Shown: positions 40,864 to 50,096, numbered from the stretch's first letter. The stretch is 64,000 nt of DNA from Mycobacterium terramassiliense (GCF_900157385.1 NZ_LT717701.1:2390353-2454352); one strand, 5' to 3'. Notes: a model not told the origin generated them from the sequence alone. Numbers and translations are program-made.

Positions 40864-42033
40864 TCACAATCCGAGAATGGTGGACGCGATGATGTTGCGC
40901 TGCACCTCGCTGCTGCCGCCGTAGATCGACGTCTTGCGGTAGTTGAGGTAGTGCGGGGCGCTGTGCTGCGCCCAGTTGGGAGAGGCGATCTGGGTCGCTC
41001 CGTCACCGTCGACCGGCAGCGCGTCCGGGCCGGCCACCTCGACGAGCAGCTCGGTGGCGATCTGCTGCAGTTGGCTGCCGCGCAGCTTGAGCACCGACGA
41101 CGCCGGGTTCGGCTGCCCGTCGGCGGAGTCCGAGACCACCCGCGACTGCGTGAGTTCCAGCGCCAGCACCTCGTTCTCGGCCTCCGCGAGGCGCGCCGCG
41201 AACAGGGGGTCGTCGAGCAAACCGGTCTCGGTGGCGCGCTTTTTCACCTCGGCGAGGCGCACCTTGGTGCGCCCCACCCCGGCGATGCCGGTGCGTTCGT
41301 TGCCCAGCAGGAACTTCGCGTACGTCCAGCCCTGATTCTCTTGCCCGACAAGCTGATTGGCGGGCACCCGGACATCGGAGAAGAACAATTCGTTGATCTC
41401 CTGCCCGCCGTCGATCGTCTTGATGGGCCGCAGCGTGATGCCCGGCGTCTTCATGTCGAAGAGCAGAAACGAGATGCCGGCCTGGCGCTTGGGCGCTTGC
41501 GGGTCGGTGCGCACCAGGCAGAAGATCCAGTCCGCGTACTGGCCGAGCGTCGTCCAGGTCTTCTGTCCGTTGACGACGTAGCTGTCGCCGTCGCGGACCG
41601 CGGTGGTGCGCAGCGACGCCAGGTCCGAGCCGGCCTCGGGCTCGGAGAAGCCCTGGCACCACCAGATGTCGAGGCTGGCCGTCGGCGGCAGGAAGCGTTG
41701 TTTGATCTCCTCCGAACCGAATTCGGCGATCACCGGGCCGACCATCTTGGTGTTGAAGTTCAACGGCTCGGGTACGCACGCCAGTTGCATTTCGTCGGCC
41801 CAGATCTGGTGCTGGGTGGGCGTCCAGTCCTTGCCGCCCCATTCGACCGGCCAGTTCGGCACCGCCAGCCCATGCTCGTGCAGGATCTTGTGGCTGGTGA
41901 CGATGTCCTCGCGGCGCACCGACGCCGTCCCGGCGCGCACGCGTTCGCGCAGCTCCTCTGGGATCTTCGTGGTGTAAAAGGTGCGGAGCTCATCGCGGAA
42001 CGCGGCTTCCTCCGGTGTGAGCGCCAACTGCAT
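40864..42033 (-). CDS. Acyl-CoA dehydrogenase, larger subunit of a heteromeric pair
   Basis: 389 residues from ATG 42033 with AAAGGAGG seven bases upstream. Signatures: WWCQGFSEPEAGSDLASLRT (core FAD/substrate contact), VVNGQKTWTTLGQYADW, ERTGIAG and the C-terminal SIYGGSSEVQRNIIASTILGL, which contacts FAD. First gene of a three-gene minus-strand run. FadE pairs of this kind introduce alpha-beta unsaturation in acyl-CoA or steroid side chains. Closeness to the pks suggests a possible link to fatty-acid supply, but nothing in the sequence proves it. Confidence 0.9.
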   Translation of the reverse strand: MQLALTPEEAAFRDELRTFYTTKIPEELRERVRAGTASVRREDIVTSHKILHEHGLAVPNWPVEWGGKDWTPTQHQIWADEMQLACVPEPLNFNTKMVGPVIAEFGSEEIKQRFLPPTASLDIWWCQGFSEPEAGSDLASLRTTAVRDGDSYVVNGQKTWTTLGQYADWIFCLVRTDPQAPKRQAGISFLLFDMKTPGITLRPIKTIDGGQEINELFFSDVRVPANQLVGQENQGWTYAKFLLGNERTGIAGVGRTKVRLAEVKKRATETGLLDDPLFAARLAEAENEVLALELTQSRVVSDSADGQPNPASSVLKLRGSQLQQIATELLVEVAGPDALPVDGDGATQIASPNWAQHSAPHYLNYRKTSIYGGSSEVQRNIIASTILGL

Positions 42034-42188
42034 GGCAGCCTCCTTTGGTCGGGGTGAACGTCGCGACTCATTCCATCTTGACCCATCGGATTCGCAGCCT
42101 GTGCACAGCCTCGGATTAGTCCACATGCTGGCTCCGCGGCGCCGTCGCACGCGGCCGGCGTGGCGGTCGGCGCGCCTACGGTCGGCGC

Positions 42189-43076
42189 ATGCGAACAGAA
42201 TTGCCCGCCGAGCGGCTGCAGCGCCGGCTCGGCCCGGACCCGGACGCCGATCCCCACCCCGATGCCGCGGACGGATCGGGCTCGGACCCCGACCCCGAAG
42301 ACTCGGGCGAATCGGAAGACCAGAACTCACTGCTGCCGCGGTGGCTGCCGGACACCGCCGAGAGCCGCGGCTGGGTGGCCAAGGTGCGCGCCGACCCCGG
42401 CCGCGCGGGTGCGATCGCGCTGGCGATCGTGGCCGCGCTCGCCGTGCTGATCACGGTTTTCACCCTGATGCGTGACCGGCCCGCACCGGTGATGTCGGCC
42501 AAGCTGCCGCCGGTGGAGAAGGGGGCAACGGCAAGCCCCCGATCCTCGGCGACGCCTGGCGCCGGCCAGGCCGCCGGTGCCGATCGACCGGTGGTGGTGA
42601 GCGTGGTCGGCCTGGTGCACACCCCCGGGCTGGTCACCCTGGCACCCGGTGCGCGCATCGCCGACGCGCTGCAGGCCGCCGGCGGCGCGGTGAACGGCGC
42701 CGACACCGTCGGGCTGAACATGGCCCGCCTGGTCGGCGACGGTGAGCAGATCGTGGTCGGGCTCGCTCCCGCGCCGGGGCAGCCGGCCGCGCTTGGCAGC
42801 TCGGTGACCTCCGGTACGTCGCCGGTGCCCGGGGCGCGGGGGCCCGCGGGGCCCGCTTCGGGAACGGTGAAGCCGAAGGCGGGCGAGGCGCTCGACCTCA
42901 ACACGGCGACCGTCGAGCAGCTCGACGGGCTGCCCGGCGTGGGACCGGTCACCGCCGCGGCGATCGTGGCGTGGCGCCAGGCGAACGGCAAGTTCAGCAG
43001 CGTCGACCAGCTCGCCGACGTCGATGGCATCGGTCCGGCGCGGCTGGAGAAACTGCGCCCGCTCGTCCGTGTCTGA
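42189..43076 (+). CDS. comEA: ComEA-like DNA-binding protein
   Basis: 295 residues. A proline/aspartate-rich cytosolic tail, one membrane helix (AGAIALAIVAALAVLITVFTL), an SLBB domain (VVVSVVGLVHTPGLVTLAPGARI) and a C-terminal double helix-hairpin-helix (LDLNTATVEQLDGLPGVGPVTA, VDGIGPARLEKL). ComEA binds incoming DNA outside the membrane and hands it to ComEC, whose gene follows after five bases. Orthologue of Rv2415c. Natural transformation is not established in this genus, so the system may serve another DNA-uptake role. It is divergent from the acyl-CoA dehydrogenase genes (155 bases). Confidence 0.93.
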   Translation: MRTELPAERLQRRLGPDPDADPHPDAADGSGSDPDPEDSGESEDQNSLLPRWLPDTAESRGWVAKVRADPGRAGAIALAIVAALAVLITVFTLMRDRPAPVMSAKLPPVEKGATASPRSSATPGAGQAAGADRPVVVSVVGLVHTPGLVTLAPGARIADALQAAGGAVNGADTVGLNMARLVGDGEQIVVGLAPAPGQPAALGSSVTSGTSPVPGARGPAGPASGTVKPKAGEALDLNTATVEQLDGLPGVGPVTAAAIVAWRQANGKFSSVDQLADVDGIGPARLEKLRPLVRV

Positions 43077-43081
43077 CGTCG

Positions 43082-44656
43082 GTGCGCCAGCCGGGCGGCG
43101 GTGGATCGGCCGATGCGGACGTCGACGTGCGGCTGGTGGTGCCCGCGCTCACCGGCTGGGTGGTGACCGCCGCCGGGATCTGGTGGTCGATCGGGCGGGG
43201 CTTGGCGGCATGCTGCGTCGTGCTGGTCGCCGCGGGTGCGCTGGCCCGCTGCGTGGCCCGCGGGTCTGGCCGACGGCGGCTCCCGGCAGTCGGGGCGGGC
43301 GTGGTGGCGGTCGGTGTGGTGGGTGCCGGGTTTGGGTTGGCGATCGGGCTGCGTGCCGACGCGGTAGGTCGCCACCCGATCACCGCGGTGTTCGGCACGT
43401 CCGCCCCGGTGACGGTCAGCCCCACCGAGACGGCGCTGCCGCTCGGCAGTGGACGGGTGATGTTTCGCGCCAACCTGCGGCGGCTGCACGACGAGGAGGT
43501 GTCCGGCCGGGTGGTCGTCTTCGCCCGGGCCTCGGACTTCGGCGACCTGATCGTGGGTCAACCGGTGCGGTTCACCGCGCGCATCAACCGCCCGGCCCGC
43601 CGCGACCTGACGGTGGCGGTGCTCAACGCGTCGGGCCGGCCGACGCTGGGGGCCGCCGGCACGGTGCAGCGGTCCGCTCACCACGTGCGCCGCCGGTTCG
43701 CCGCCGCCAGCCGCGACGCCCTGGCCGCCGACCAGGCCGCGATGCTGCCCGCGCTGGTCCTCGGCGACACCGCGGGGGTCACCGGCGAGACGAGCCGCGA
43801 CTTTCGGGCGGCGGGCATGACGCACTTGACCGCCGTGTCGGGGGCCAACGTCACGATCGTGTGCGCCGCGGTGCTGTTTTCGGCCCGGTTGATCGGCCCG
43901 CGCGCCGCGGTCGCGCTGGCCGCCGTCGCCCTGGTGGCGTTCGTCATCGTCGTGCAGCCGACGGCAAGCGTCCTGCGGGCGGCGGTGATGGGCGCGATCG
44001 CGTTGACCGCGATGCTGTCTTCCCGTCGGCGCCAAGCGATCCCGGCGCTATCGGCCACGGTGCTGATTTTGTTGGCGGTCGCTCCGCAGCTGGCCGTCGA
44101 CGTGGGCTTTGCGCTGTCGGTGCTGGCCACGGCCGCATTGGTCGTCATCGCGCCCGCCTGGTCGCGGCGCCTGGTCGGCCGGGGCTGGCCCAAGCCGTTG
44201 GCGGACGCGCTCGCCGTCGCGTGCGCCGCGCACGTGGTGACCGCTCCGCTGGTCGCCGGGATCTCGGGCCGGGTCAGCCTGGTGGCCGCGGCGGCCAACC
44301 TCGCGGTGGCGCCCGTGATCGCGCCGATCACCGTGCTGGGCAGCGCGGCGGCCGCCGGCTGCCTGTTGTGGCCCGCCGGTGCGCAGCTGTTGATCCGGTT
44401 CAGCGGGCCCGAACTGTGGTGGGTGTTGCACGTGGCGCGGTGGTCGGCCAGCGTGCCCGCCGCGACGGTGCCGGTTCCGGCCGGTGCGCCCGGCGTGGTG
44501 ATGGTCGCCGCGGGCACGACGTTGGTGCTCGTGGTGGCGATGCTGCTGTGGCCGCGGCGCTGGTTTCGCCGGGCGCTCGGGCTCGCCGGGTCGGCGGTGG
44601 TCGTGTGCTGGCTGGCCTGGTGGGTCGCCGCCGTCAGGCCCGTCGGTCCCGCGTGA
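43082..44656 (+). CDS. comEC: ComEC/Rec2-like DNA-uptake channel
   Basis: 524 residues from GTG 43082, five bases after comEA; the start is not certain because no good ribosome site is visible and other GTGs follow. Highly hydrophobic. The competence-domain motif is visible as ALVLGDTAGVTGETSRDFRAAGMTHLTAVSGANVTIV, the HLxAVSGxH-like block that typifies ComEC (Asn replaces His). Length suits the mycobacterial form, which lacks the C-terminal metallo-beta-lactamase domain found in Bacillus ComEC. Orthologue of Rv2414c. Inner-membrane channel for single-stranded DNA. Confidence 0.9.
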   Translation: MRQPGGGGSADADVDVRLVVPALTGWVVTAAGIWWSIGRGLAACCVVLVAAGALARCVARGSGRRRLPAVGAGVVAVGVVGAGFGLAIGLRADAVGRHPITAVFGTSAPVTVSPTETALPLGSGRVMFRANLRRLHDEEVSGRVVVFARASDFGDLIVGQPVRFTARINRPARRDLTVAVLNASGRPTLGAAGTVQRSAHHVRRRFAAASRDALAADQAAMLPALVLGDTAGVTGETSRDFRAAGMTHLTAVSGANVTIVCAAVLFSARLIGPRAAVALAAVALVAFVIVVQPTASVLRAAVMGAIALTAMLSSRRRQAIPALSATVLILLAVAPQLAVDVGFALSVLATAALVVIAPAWSRRLVGRGWPKPLADALAVACAAHVVTAPLVAGISGRVSLVAAAANLAVAPVIAPITVLGSAAAAGCLLWPAGAQLLIRFSGPELWWVLHVARWSASVPAATVPVPAGAPGVVMVAAGTTLVLVVAMLLWPRRWFRRALGLAGSAVVVCWLAWWVAAVRPVGPA

Positions 44657-44668
44657 CACCATCGTGGG

Positions 44669-45649
44669 GTGAGCGAGGTTGCGCACCACCTGCACCTGGT
44701 GTTGGGGGACGAGGAGCTGCTGGTCGAGCGGGCGGTGGCCGACGTGTTGCGCTCGGCGCGCAAGCGCGCCGGCGCCTCCGAGAACCCCGACGTTCCGGTG
44801 AGCCGGATGCGGGCCGGCGACGTGAGTACCTACGAACTCGCCGAACTGCTGAGCCCGTCGCTGTTCGCCGACGAGCGCATCGTCGTGCTGGAGGCGGCGG
44901 GGGAAGCGGGCAAGGACGCGGCCGCGATGATCGCCGCGGCCGCCGCCGACGTCCCGGCGGGCACGGTGCTGGTGGTGGTGCACTCCGGCGGCGGGCGGGC
45001 CAAGGCCCTGGCCGGCCAGCTGCAGTCGCTGGGCGCCGAGGTCCATCCGTGCGCGCGAATCACCAAGCTCAGCGAGCGCGTCGACTTCATCCGCAAGGAG
45101 TTCCGTGAGCTGCGGGTCAAGGTCGACGAGGAGACCGTGACCGCCCTGCTGGACGCCGTCGGCTCCGATGTGCGCGAGCTGGCCGCCGCGTGTTCACAGC
45201 TGGTCGCCGACACCGGCGGTGACGTCGATGCCGCCGCGGTGCGGCGCTATCACAGCGGCAAGGCGGAGGTGAAAGGCTTCGACATCGCCGACAAGGCGGT
45301 GACCGGCGACGTCGCGGGGGCCACCGAGGCGCTGCGGTGGGCGATGCTGCGCGGCGAACCGCTGGTGGTGCTGGCCGACGCGCTGGCCGAGGCCGTGCAC
45401 AGCATCGGCCGGGTGGGTCCGCTCTCCGGCGACCCGTATCGCCTGGCGGCGCAACTGGGAATGCCGCCATGGCGGGTGCAGAAGGCTCAGAAACAGGCCC
45501 GCCGCTGGTCGCGCGACACGGTGGCCACCGCGATGAAGGTGGTGGCGGAGCTCAATGCCAACGTCAAGGGGGCCGTCGCCGACGCGGACTACGCGCTGGA
45601 ATCCGCGGTCAGGCAGGTTGCGGAATTGGTCGCCGACCGGGGCCGCTGA
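44669..45649 (+). CDS. holA: DNA polymerase III delta subunit (clamp loader)
   Basis: 326 residues from GTG 44669. Begins LHLVLGDEELLVERAVADVL, the delta-subunit version of the first AAA strand with no functional P-loop, as expected. LLSPSLFADERIVVLEAA and the C-terminal collar PPWRVQKAQKQARRWSRD are typical. Opens the beta clamp during replication. comEC-holA-rpsT order is conserved in actinobacteria (Rv2414c-Rv2412). Convergent with rpsT, stops 16 bases apart. Confidence 0.95.
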   Translation: MSEVAHHLHLVLGDEELLVERAVADVLRSARKRAGASENPDVPVSRMRAGDVSTYELAELLSPSLFADERIVVLEAAGEAGKDAAAMIAAAAADVPAGTVLVVVHSGGGRAKALAGQLQSLGAEVHPCARITKLSERVDFIRKEFRELRVKVDEETVTALLDAVGSDVRELAAACSQLVADTGGDVDAAAVRRYHSGKAEVKGFDIADKAVTGDVAGATEALRWAMLRGEPLVVLADALAEAVHSIGRVGPLSGDPYRLAAQLGMPPWRVQKAQKQARRWSRDTVATAMKVVAELNANVKGAVADADYALESAVRQVAELVADRGR

Positions 45650-45665
45650 AGGACCCGGTGGCGAC

Positions 45666-45926
45666 TCAGAGCTTGTTGAGGGCTTGCGCCAGCGCCGACT
45701 TCTTGTTGGCGGCCTGGTTCTTGTGGATGACGCCCTTGCTGGCCGCCTTGTCCAGCTTGCGGTTGGTCGACACCAGCAGCTCGGCGGCCTTCTCCTTGTC
45801 GCCGGAGTGGGCGGCCTCGCGGAACGCGCGCACGGCGGTGCGCAGCGAGGACTTGACCGCCTTGTTACGCAGGCGGGCGCGCTCGTTTGTCTTGATGCGC
45901 TTTTGCTGCGACTTGATGTTGGCCAC
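45666..45926 (-). CDS. rpsT: 30S ribosomal protein S20
   Basis: 86 residues from GTG 45926 (VANIKSQQKRIKTNERARLRN), with AAGGAA eight bases upstream. Highly basic; KSALAQALNKL at the C-terminus is the normal S20 ending. Same length as in M. tuberculosis. Binds 16S rRNA in the body of the small subunit. Stands alone on the minus strand between holA and the ATP-grasp operon. Confidence 0.97.
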   Translation of the reverse strand: MANIKSQQKRIKTNERARLRNKAVKSSLRTAVRAFREAAHSGDKEKAAELLVSTNRKLDKAASKGVIHKNQAANKKSALAQALNKL

Positions 45927-46072
45927 GCGTCAGTTCCTTCTTCAAAGATCGGTGTTTTGCTCCGGGCGCCCCACACCCATCGCGACTGCCCAGGTTAGCA
46001 GTCGGTTACGTTTTCTCCCAAAAGGGGAAACCGTGGCCTGCCAGAACGCCAATTTAAGGCAGCATCTCTAAA

Positions 46073-47764
46073 GTGAGTCTTCCGAGCCAGCTTGAGGAAA
46101 CCAGGCGGGGACTGCGCGGCGCGGCGGGGCGCCCGGACGCGCGCGCCGAGCGCATCTTCGGCGGCTACAACGAGTCGGACGGCTACTCGATGGCCTTCGA
46201 CGAGATGTTCGACGCCCAGGGCACCGTGCGGGGCCCGTACAAGGGCATCTACGCCGAGCTCGCGCCCTCCGACGCCTCCGAGCTCAAGGCCCGCGCCGAG
46301 GCGCTGGGCCGCGCGTTCATCGACCAGGGCATCACTTTTTCGCTGTCTGGCCAGGAGCGGCCGTTCCCGCTGGACTTGGTGCCCCGGGTGATCTCGGCCG
46401 CCGAGTGGAGCCGGCTCGAACGCGGCATCACCCAGCGGGTCAAGGCCCTCGAGATGTATCTCGACGACATCTACGGCGATCAGGAAATCCTGAACGACGA
46501 CATCATCCCGCGCCGCCTGATCACGTCCTGCGAGCATTTCCACCGGCAGGCCTTCGGCATCGTCCCGCCCAACGGCGTCCGCATCCACGTCGCCGGCATC
46601 GACCTGATCCGCGACGAAAAGGGCAACTTCCGCGTCCTCGAGGACAACCTGCGCTCACCCTCGGGCGTGTCGTACGTCATGGAGAACCGGCGCACCATGG
46701 CGCGGGTCTTCCCCAACCTGTTCGCCACCCACCGGGTGCGCGCCGTGGACGACTACTCGTCGCACCTGCTGCGCGCGCTGCGCAACTCCGCGGCCACCAA
46801 CGAGGCCGATCCCACCGTCGTCGTGCTGACTCCGGGCGTGGCGAACTCGGCCTACTTCGAGCATTCGCTGCTGGCCCGCCAGATGGGGGTCGAGCTCGTC
46901 GAGGGCCGCGACCTGTTCTGCCGCGACAACCAGGTGTACATGCGCACCACCGAGGGCGAGCGCCAGGTCGACGTCATCTATCGGCGCATCGACGACGCCT
47001 TCCTCGACCCGCTGCAGTTCCGCGCCGACTCGGTGCTGGGCGTGGCCGGGCTGGTCAACGCCGCCCGCGCCGGCAACGTCGTCATCTCCAGCGCGATCGG
47101 CAACGGCGTGGGCGACGACAAGCTCGTCTACACCTATGTGCCGACCATGATCGAGTACTACCTCGGCGAGAAACCGCTGCTGGCCAACGTCGAGACCTAC
47201 CGGTGCTGGCTGGACGACGAACGCGAAGAGGTGCTGGACCGGATCGACGAGCTGGTGCTCAAGCCGGTCGAGGGCTCCGGTGGTTACGGCATCGTGTTCG
47301 GCCCCGAGGCCTCCGACAAGGAGCTGGCCACCATGGCCAAGAAGATTCGCGACGATCCGCGCAGCTGGATCGCGCAGCCCATGATGGAACTGTCGACCGT
47401 GCCGACGCAGGTGGGAAGCACGCTGGCGCCCCGCTACGTCGACCTGCGGCCGTTCGCGGTCAACGACGGCAACGATGTGTGGGTGCTGCCCGGCGGATTG
47501 ACCCGGGTGGCGCTGGTCGAGGGCTCGCGGGTGGTGAACTCCAGCCAGGGCGGCGGCTCGAAGGACACCTGGGTGCTGGCGCCGCGCGCCGCGTCCGGCG
47601 CCCGCGAGCTGGGCGCCGCCGAGGTCGTCCGGTCGCTGCCGAAGACCATCCCGGACCCGGTGCTCGACGGTGCGCCGCGGTTGTCGCAGCAGCAGCAGCA
47701 ACCGCAGCCGACGGAAGTTCCCGACGAGCAACCGCAGCAGCAGCAACAACAGAGGATGCGCTGA
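46073..47764 (+). CDS. Circularly permuted ATP-grasp protein
   Basis: 563 residues from GTG 46073; ortholog of Rv2411c. Contains the permuted ATP-grasp blocks: GITFSLSGQERPFPLDLVPR, IHVAGIDLIRDEKGNFRVLEDNLRSPSG, EGSGGYGIVFGPEA (nucleotide loop) and GGSKDTWVLAP. Sits first in a three-gene unit with an alpha-E protein and a transglutaminase-like protease. This set recurs in many bacteria and is thought to make or modify a peptide or amide, but its product is unproven. The C-terminal tail is rich in Gln (CAG/CAA codons), as in M. tuberculosis. The ribosome site is weak. Confidence 0.92.
   Translation: MSLPSQLEETRRGLRGAAGRPDARAERIFGGYNESDGYSMAFDEMFDAQGTVRGPYKGIYAELAPSDASELKARAEALGRAFIDQGITFSLSGQERPFPLDLVPRVISAAEWSRLERGITQRVKALEMYLDDIYGDQEILNDDIIPRRLITSCEHFHRQAFGIVPPNGVRIHVAGIDLIRDEKGNFRVLEDNLRSPSGVSYVMENRRTMARVFPNLFATHRVRAVDDYSSHLLRALRNSAATNEADPTVVVLTPGVANSAYFEHSLLARQMGVELVEGRDLFCRDNQVYMRTTEGERQVDVIYRRIDDAFLDPLQFRADSVLGVAGLVNAARAGNVVISSAIGNGVGDDKLVYTYVPTMIEYYLGEKPLLANVETYRCWLDDEREEVLDRIDELVLKPVEGSGGYGIVFGPEASDKELATMAKKIRDDPRSWIAQPMMELSTVPTQVGSTLAPRYVDLRPFAVNDGNDVWVLPGGLTRVALVEGSRVVNSSQGGGSKDTWVLAPRAASGARELGAAEVVRSLPKTIPDPVLDGAPRLSQQQQQPQPTEVPDEQPQQQQQQRMR
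47686..47752 (+). repeat. Low-complexity CAG/CAA tract encoding polyglutamine
   Basis: Two blocks of consecutive Gln codons (QQQQQPQP and QPQQQQQQ), separated by about eight codons, end the ATP-grasp gene. Such tracts can vary in length by slippage in steps of three without breaking the frame. Confidence 0.8.
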
Positions 47765-48741
47765 TGCTGGCCCGCAACGCCGAGGCGCTCTACTGGATCG
47801 GTCGCTACGTCGAGCGCGCCGACGACACCGCACGGATCTTGGATGTGGCGCTGCACCAACTGCTCGAGGACTCCAGCGTCGACCCCGATCAGGCGTCCCG
47901 GCTGCTGTTGCGGGTGCTGGGCATCGACCCACCGGACCATGACCTCGATGTCTGGTCGCTGACGGACCTGGTGGCCTTCAGCACCAACATTTCCGGCGGC
48001 TGTTCGATCGTCGACGCCATCACGGCGGCGCGGGAGAACGCGAAGTCCGCCCGCGAGGTGACGTCCATCGAGATCTGGGAGTGCCTCAACACCACCTACC
48101 ACGCCCTGGCCGAACGCGAGCGTGCTGCCAAACGCCTTGGGCCACATGAATTCCTGTCGTTCATCGAGGGCCGGGCGGCCATGTTCGCCGGCCTGGCCGA
48201 TTCGACGCTGTCGCGCGACGACGGATACCGCTTCATGCTGCTGGGCCGCGCCATCGAGCGGGTCGACATGACGGTGCGCCTGCTGCTGTCGCGGGTCGGG
48301 GACAGCGCGTCGTCCCCGGCGTGGGTGACGTTGTTGCGATCGGCGGGTGCGCACGACACCTACCTGCGCACCTACCGAGGCGTGCTGGATGCCGGCCGGG
48401 TGGTCGAATTCATGTTGTTGGACCGCCTGTTTCCGCGATCGGTGTTCTACTCGCTGCGGCTGGCCGAACACAATCTCGAAGAGCTGCTGCACAATCCGCA
48501 GAGCCGAATCGGCTCGACCACCGAGGCGCAACGCCTGCTCGGGAAGGCCCGCAGCGAACTGGAATTCGTGCAACCCGGCGTGTTGCTCGAGTCGTTGGAG
48601 AGTCGCCTGGCGGGCTTGCAGCGGACCTGCAGCGATGTCGGAGAGGCGTTGTCGCTGCAGTACTTTCACGTCACGCCGTGGGTGGCATGGTCGGACGCCG
48701 GCCAGCGCGGCCGGCTGGTCACCCGGCAGGGCGAGAACTGA
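47764..48741 (+). CDS. Alpha-E domain protein
   Basis: 325 residues, all helical, from an ATG that shares one base with the preceding stop. Starts MLARNAEALYWIGRYVERAD, the classic opening of the alpha-E family, with later RYVERADDTARILD and FMLLGRAIERVDMTVRLLL repeats and AEHNLEELL. Same length as Rv2410c. It acts with the ATP-grasp and transglutaminase proteins; its helices probably form a binding scaffold. No enzyme motif is visible. Confidence 0.92.
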   Translation: MLARNAEALYWIGRYVERADDTARILDVALHQLLEDSSVDPDQASRLLLRVLGIDPPDHDLDVWSLTDLVAFSTNISGGCSIVDAITAARENAKSAREVTSIEIWECLNTTYHALAERERAAKRLGPHEFLSFIEGRAAMFAGLADSTLSRDDGYRFMLLGRAIERVDMTVRLLLSRVGDSASSPAWVTLLRSAGAHDTYLRTYRGVLDAGRVVEFMLLDRLFPRSVFYSLRLAEHNLEELLHNPQSRIGSTTEAQRLLGKARSELEFVQPGVLLESLESRLAGLQRTCSDVGEALSLQYFHVTPWVAWSDAGQRGRLVTRQGEN

Positions 48742-49580
48742 TGTGGAGGCTGCGGGTGGTGCACACCACCGGCTACGCCTACCAGTCGCCGGTCACCGCC
48801 TCCTACAACGAAGCCCGCCTGACCCCGCGCTCGGACACCCGGCAAAACGTGATCCTCAACCGCATCGAAACCATCCCCGCGACGCGCTCCCACCGCTACA
48901 TCGACTACTGGGGAACCGCCGTCACGGCGTTCGACCTGCACGCGCCGCACACCGACCTCACGGTCACCTCCTCCTCGGTCGTCGAGACCGAACGGGGGGA
49001 GCCGGCGGTGGCGGAGGTCAACTGGAACGACCTGCACTCCGCGGCCGTGATCGATCGCTTCGACGAACTGCTGCGCCCCACGGCGCACACCCCGACGAGC
49101 AAGCGCGTCGCGTCCGTGGCCAAGAAACTCGCCAAGTCCTACGACCCCGCCGAGGCCGTCGTCGCGGCGGGCAAGTGGGTGCGCGACGAGCTGGACTACC
49201 TGCCCGGGACCACAGGCGTGCACACGTCGGGACTGGACGCGCTGAACGAGGGCAAGGGCGTCTGCCAGGATTTCGTGCACCTCTCGCTGATGGTGTTGCG
49301 CGGCATGGGAATTCCCGCGCGCTACGTGTCCGGCTACCTGCACCCCAAACGCACCGCCGCCATCGGGGACACCGTGGACGGGCGCAGCCACGCCTGGATC
49401 CAGGCCTGGACCGGTGGCTGGTGGAATTTTGACCCCACCAACGACAGCGAGATCACCGAGCAGTACGTCAGCGTGGGCGCCGGGCGCGACTACACCGACG
49501 TCTCCCCGCTCAAGGGGATCTACTCCGGGGAGGGGGCGACGGATCTCGACGTGATCGTGGAGGTCACTCGACTGGCCTAG
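48741..49580 (+). CDS. Transglutaminase-like cysteine protease
   Basis: 279 residues from an ATG overlapping the previous stop by one base. N-terminal beta domain with VVHTTGYAYQSPVTASYNEARLTPR, then a transglutaminase core with Cys175 (GKGVCQDFVHL), His217 (GRSHAWIQAW) and Asp in WWNFDPTND. Orthologue of Rv2409c. Probably hydrolyses or forms an isopeptide bond on a product of its two operon partners. The 3' end overlaps the opposing marR gene by 17 bases. Confidence 0.92.
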   Translation: MWRLRVVHTTGYAYQSPVTASYNEARLTPRSDTRQNVILNRIETIPATRSHRYIDYWGTAVTAFDLHAPHTDLTVTSSSVVETERGEPAVAEVNWNDLHSAAVIDRFDELLRPTAHTPTSKRVASVAKKLAKSYDPAEAVVAAGKWVRDELDYLPGTTGVHTSGLDALNEGKGVCQDFVHLSLMVLRGMGIPARYVSGYLHPKRTAAIGDTVDGRSHAWIQAWTGGWWNFDPTNDSEITEQYVSVGAGRDYTDVSPLKGIYSGEGATDLDVIVEVTRLA

Positions 49581-50067
49581 CGGGGCGAAGCGTGCGGTAC
49601 CCCGGGTGGACATGCGGCGTGAGGCCCTGCTGCTGCGCCAGCGTGGCAAGCAGCTCACGCAGGGTGCTGTATTGCTCCACGTCAAGCGCCGAGGCGAATC
49701 GAAGCTCGTGCTGGCGTGCGAGCTCGGAGAGCTTGCGCATCAACCTTTTTCCGGCCGCGGTGAGGTAAAGAGCGTGCAACCGGCGATCGTCAGGGTTGCG
49801 GCGCCGTTCGATGTGCCCACGCTGTTCGAGCTCGTCGACGTAGACGACGACACGGCTGGGCAACATGCCCAACTGAGCGCTGAGGGCCTGCTGGCTGCGG
49901 CCGGGCTCGGCGCCGATGGCGCGCAGAATTCCTGCCTGCGGTGGGCTCAACTCGATGGTGGCCACCTGCTCGGCGAACAGCGCCGCGGCGTGATGACCGA
50001 GCTGGGCCAACAGGAAGGCGACGCCGTCGGGACGGTCGCTGGGGACTGACGGCACCGGCACCGTCAC
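49564..50067 (-). CDS. MarR family transcriptional regulator
   Basis: Up to 167 residues; GTG at 50067 opens the frame, and GTG at 50061 is a good alternative because TATGAT ends six bases before it. Winged-helix core: SPPQAGILRAIGAEPGRSQQALSAQLGM (recognition helix region), VVVYVDELEQRGHIERRRNPDDRR (wing). These dimers release DNA on binding small phenolic or lipophilic ligands. It faces a membrane-protein gene, and the shared 97-bp upstream region holds a perfect 21-bp palindrome, the expected operator. Confidence 0.88.
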   Translation of the reverse strand: MTVPVPSVPSDRPDGVAFLLAQLGHHAAALFAEQVATIELSPPQAGILRAIGAEPGRSQQALSAQLGMLPSRVVVYVDELEQRGHIERRRNPDDRRLHALYLTAAGKRLMRKLSELARQHELRFASALDVEQYSTLRELLATLAQQQGLTPHVHPGYRTLRPARPVE

Positions 50068-50073
50068 ATCATA
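50068..50073 (-). promoter_or_regulatory. -10 element of marR
   Basis: TATGAT on the minus strand, six bases from GTG 50061. Suggests a leaderless or near-leaderless transcript. The -35 region (ACGTCA, 18 bases upstream) is weak. Confidence 0.5.
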
Positions 50074-50096
50074 GCCTTCGCGAATAATTCTTGACG

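Noticed and set aside
15731..42189. Mobile element or prophage explaining the island
   Set aside because: No transposase, integrase, tRNA target or flanking direct repeats were seen at either border.
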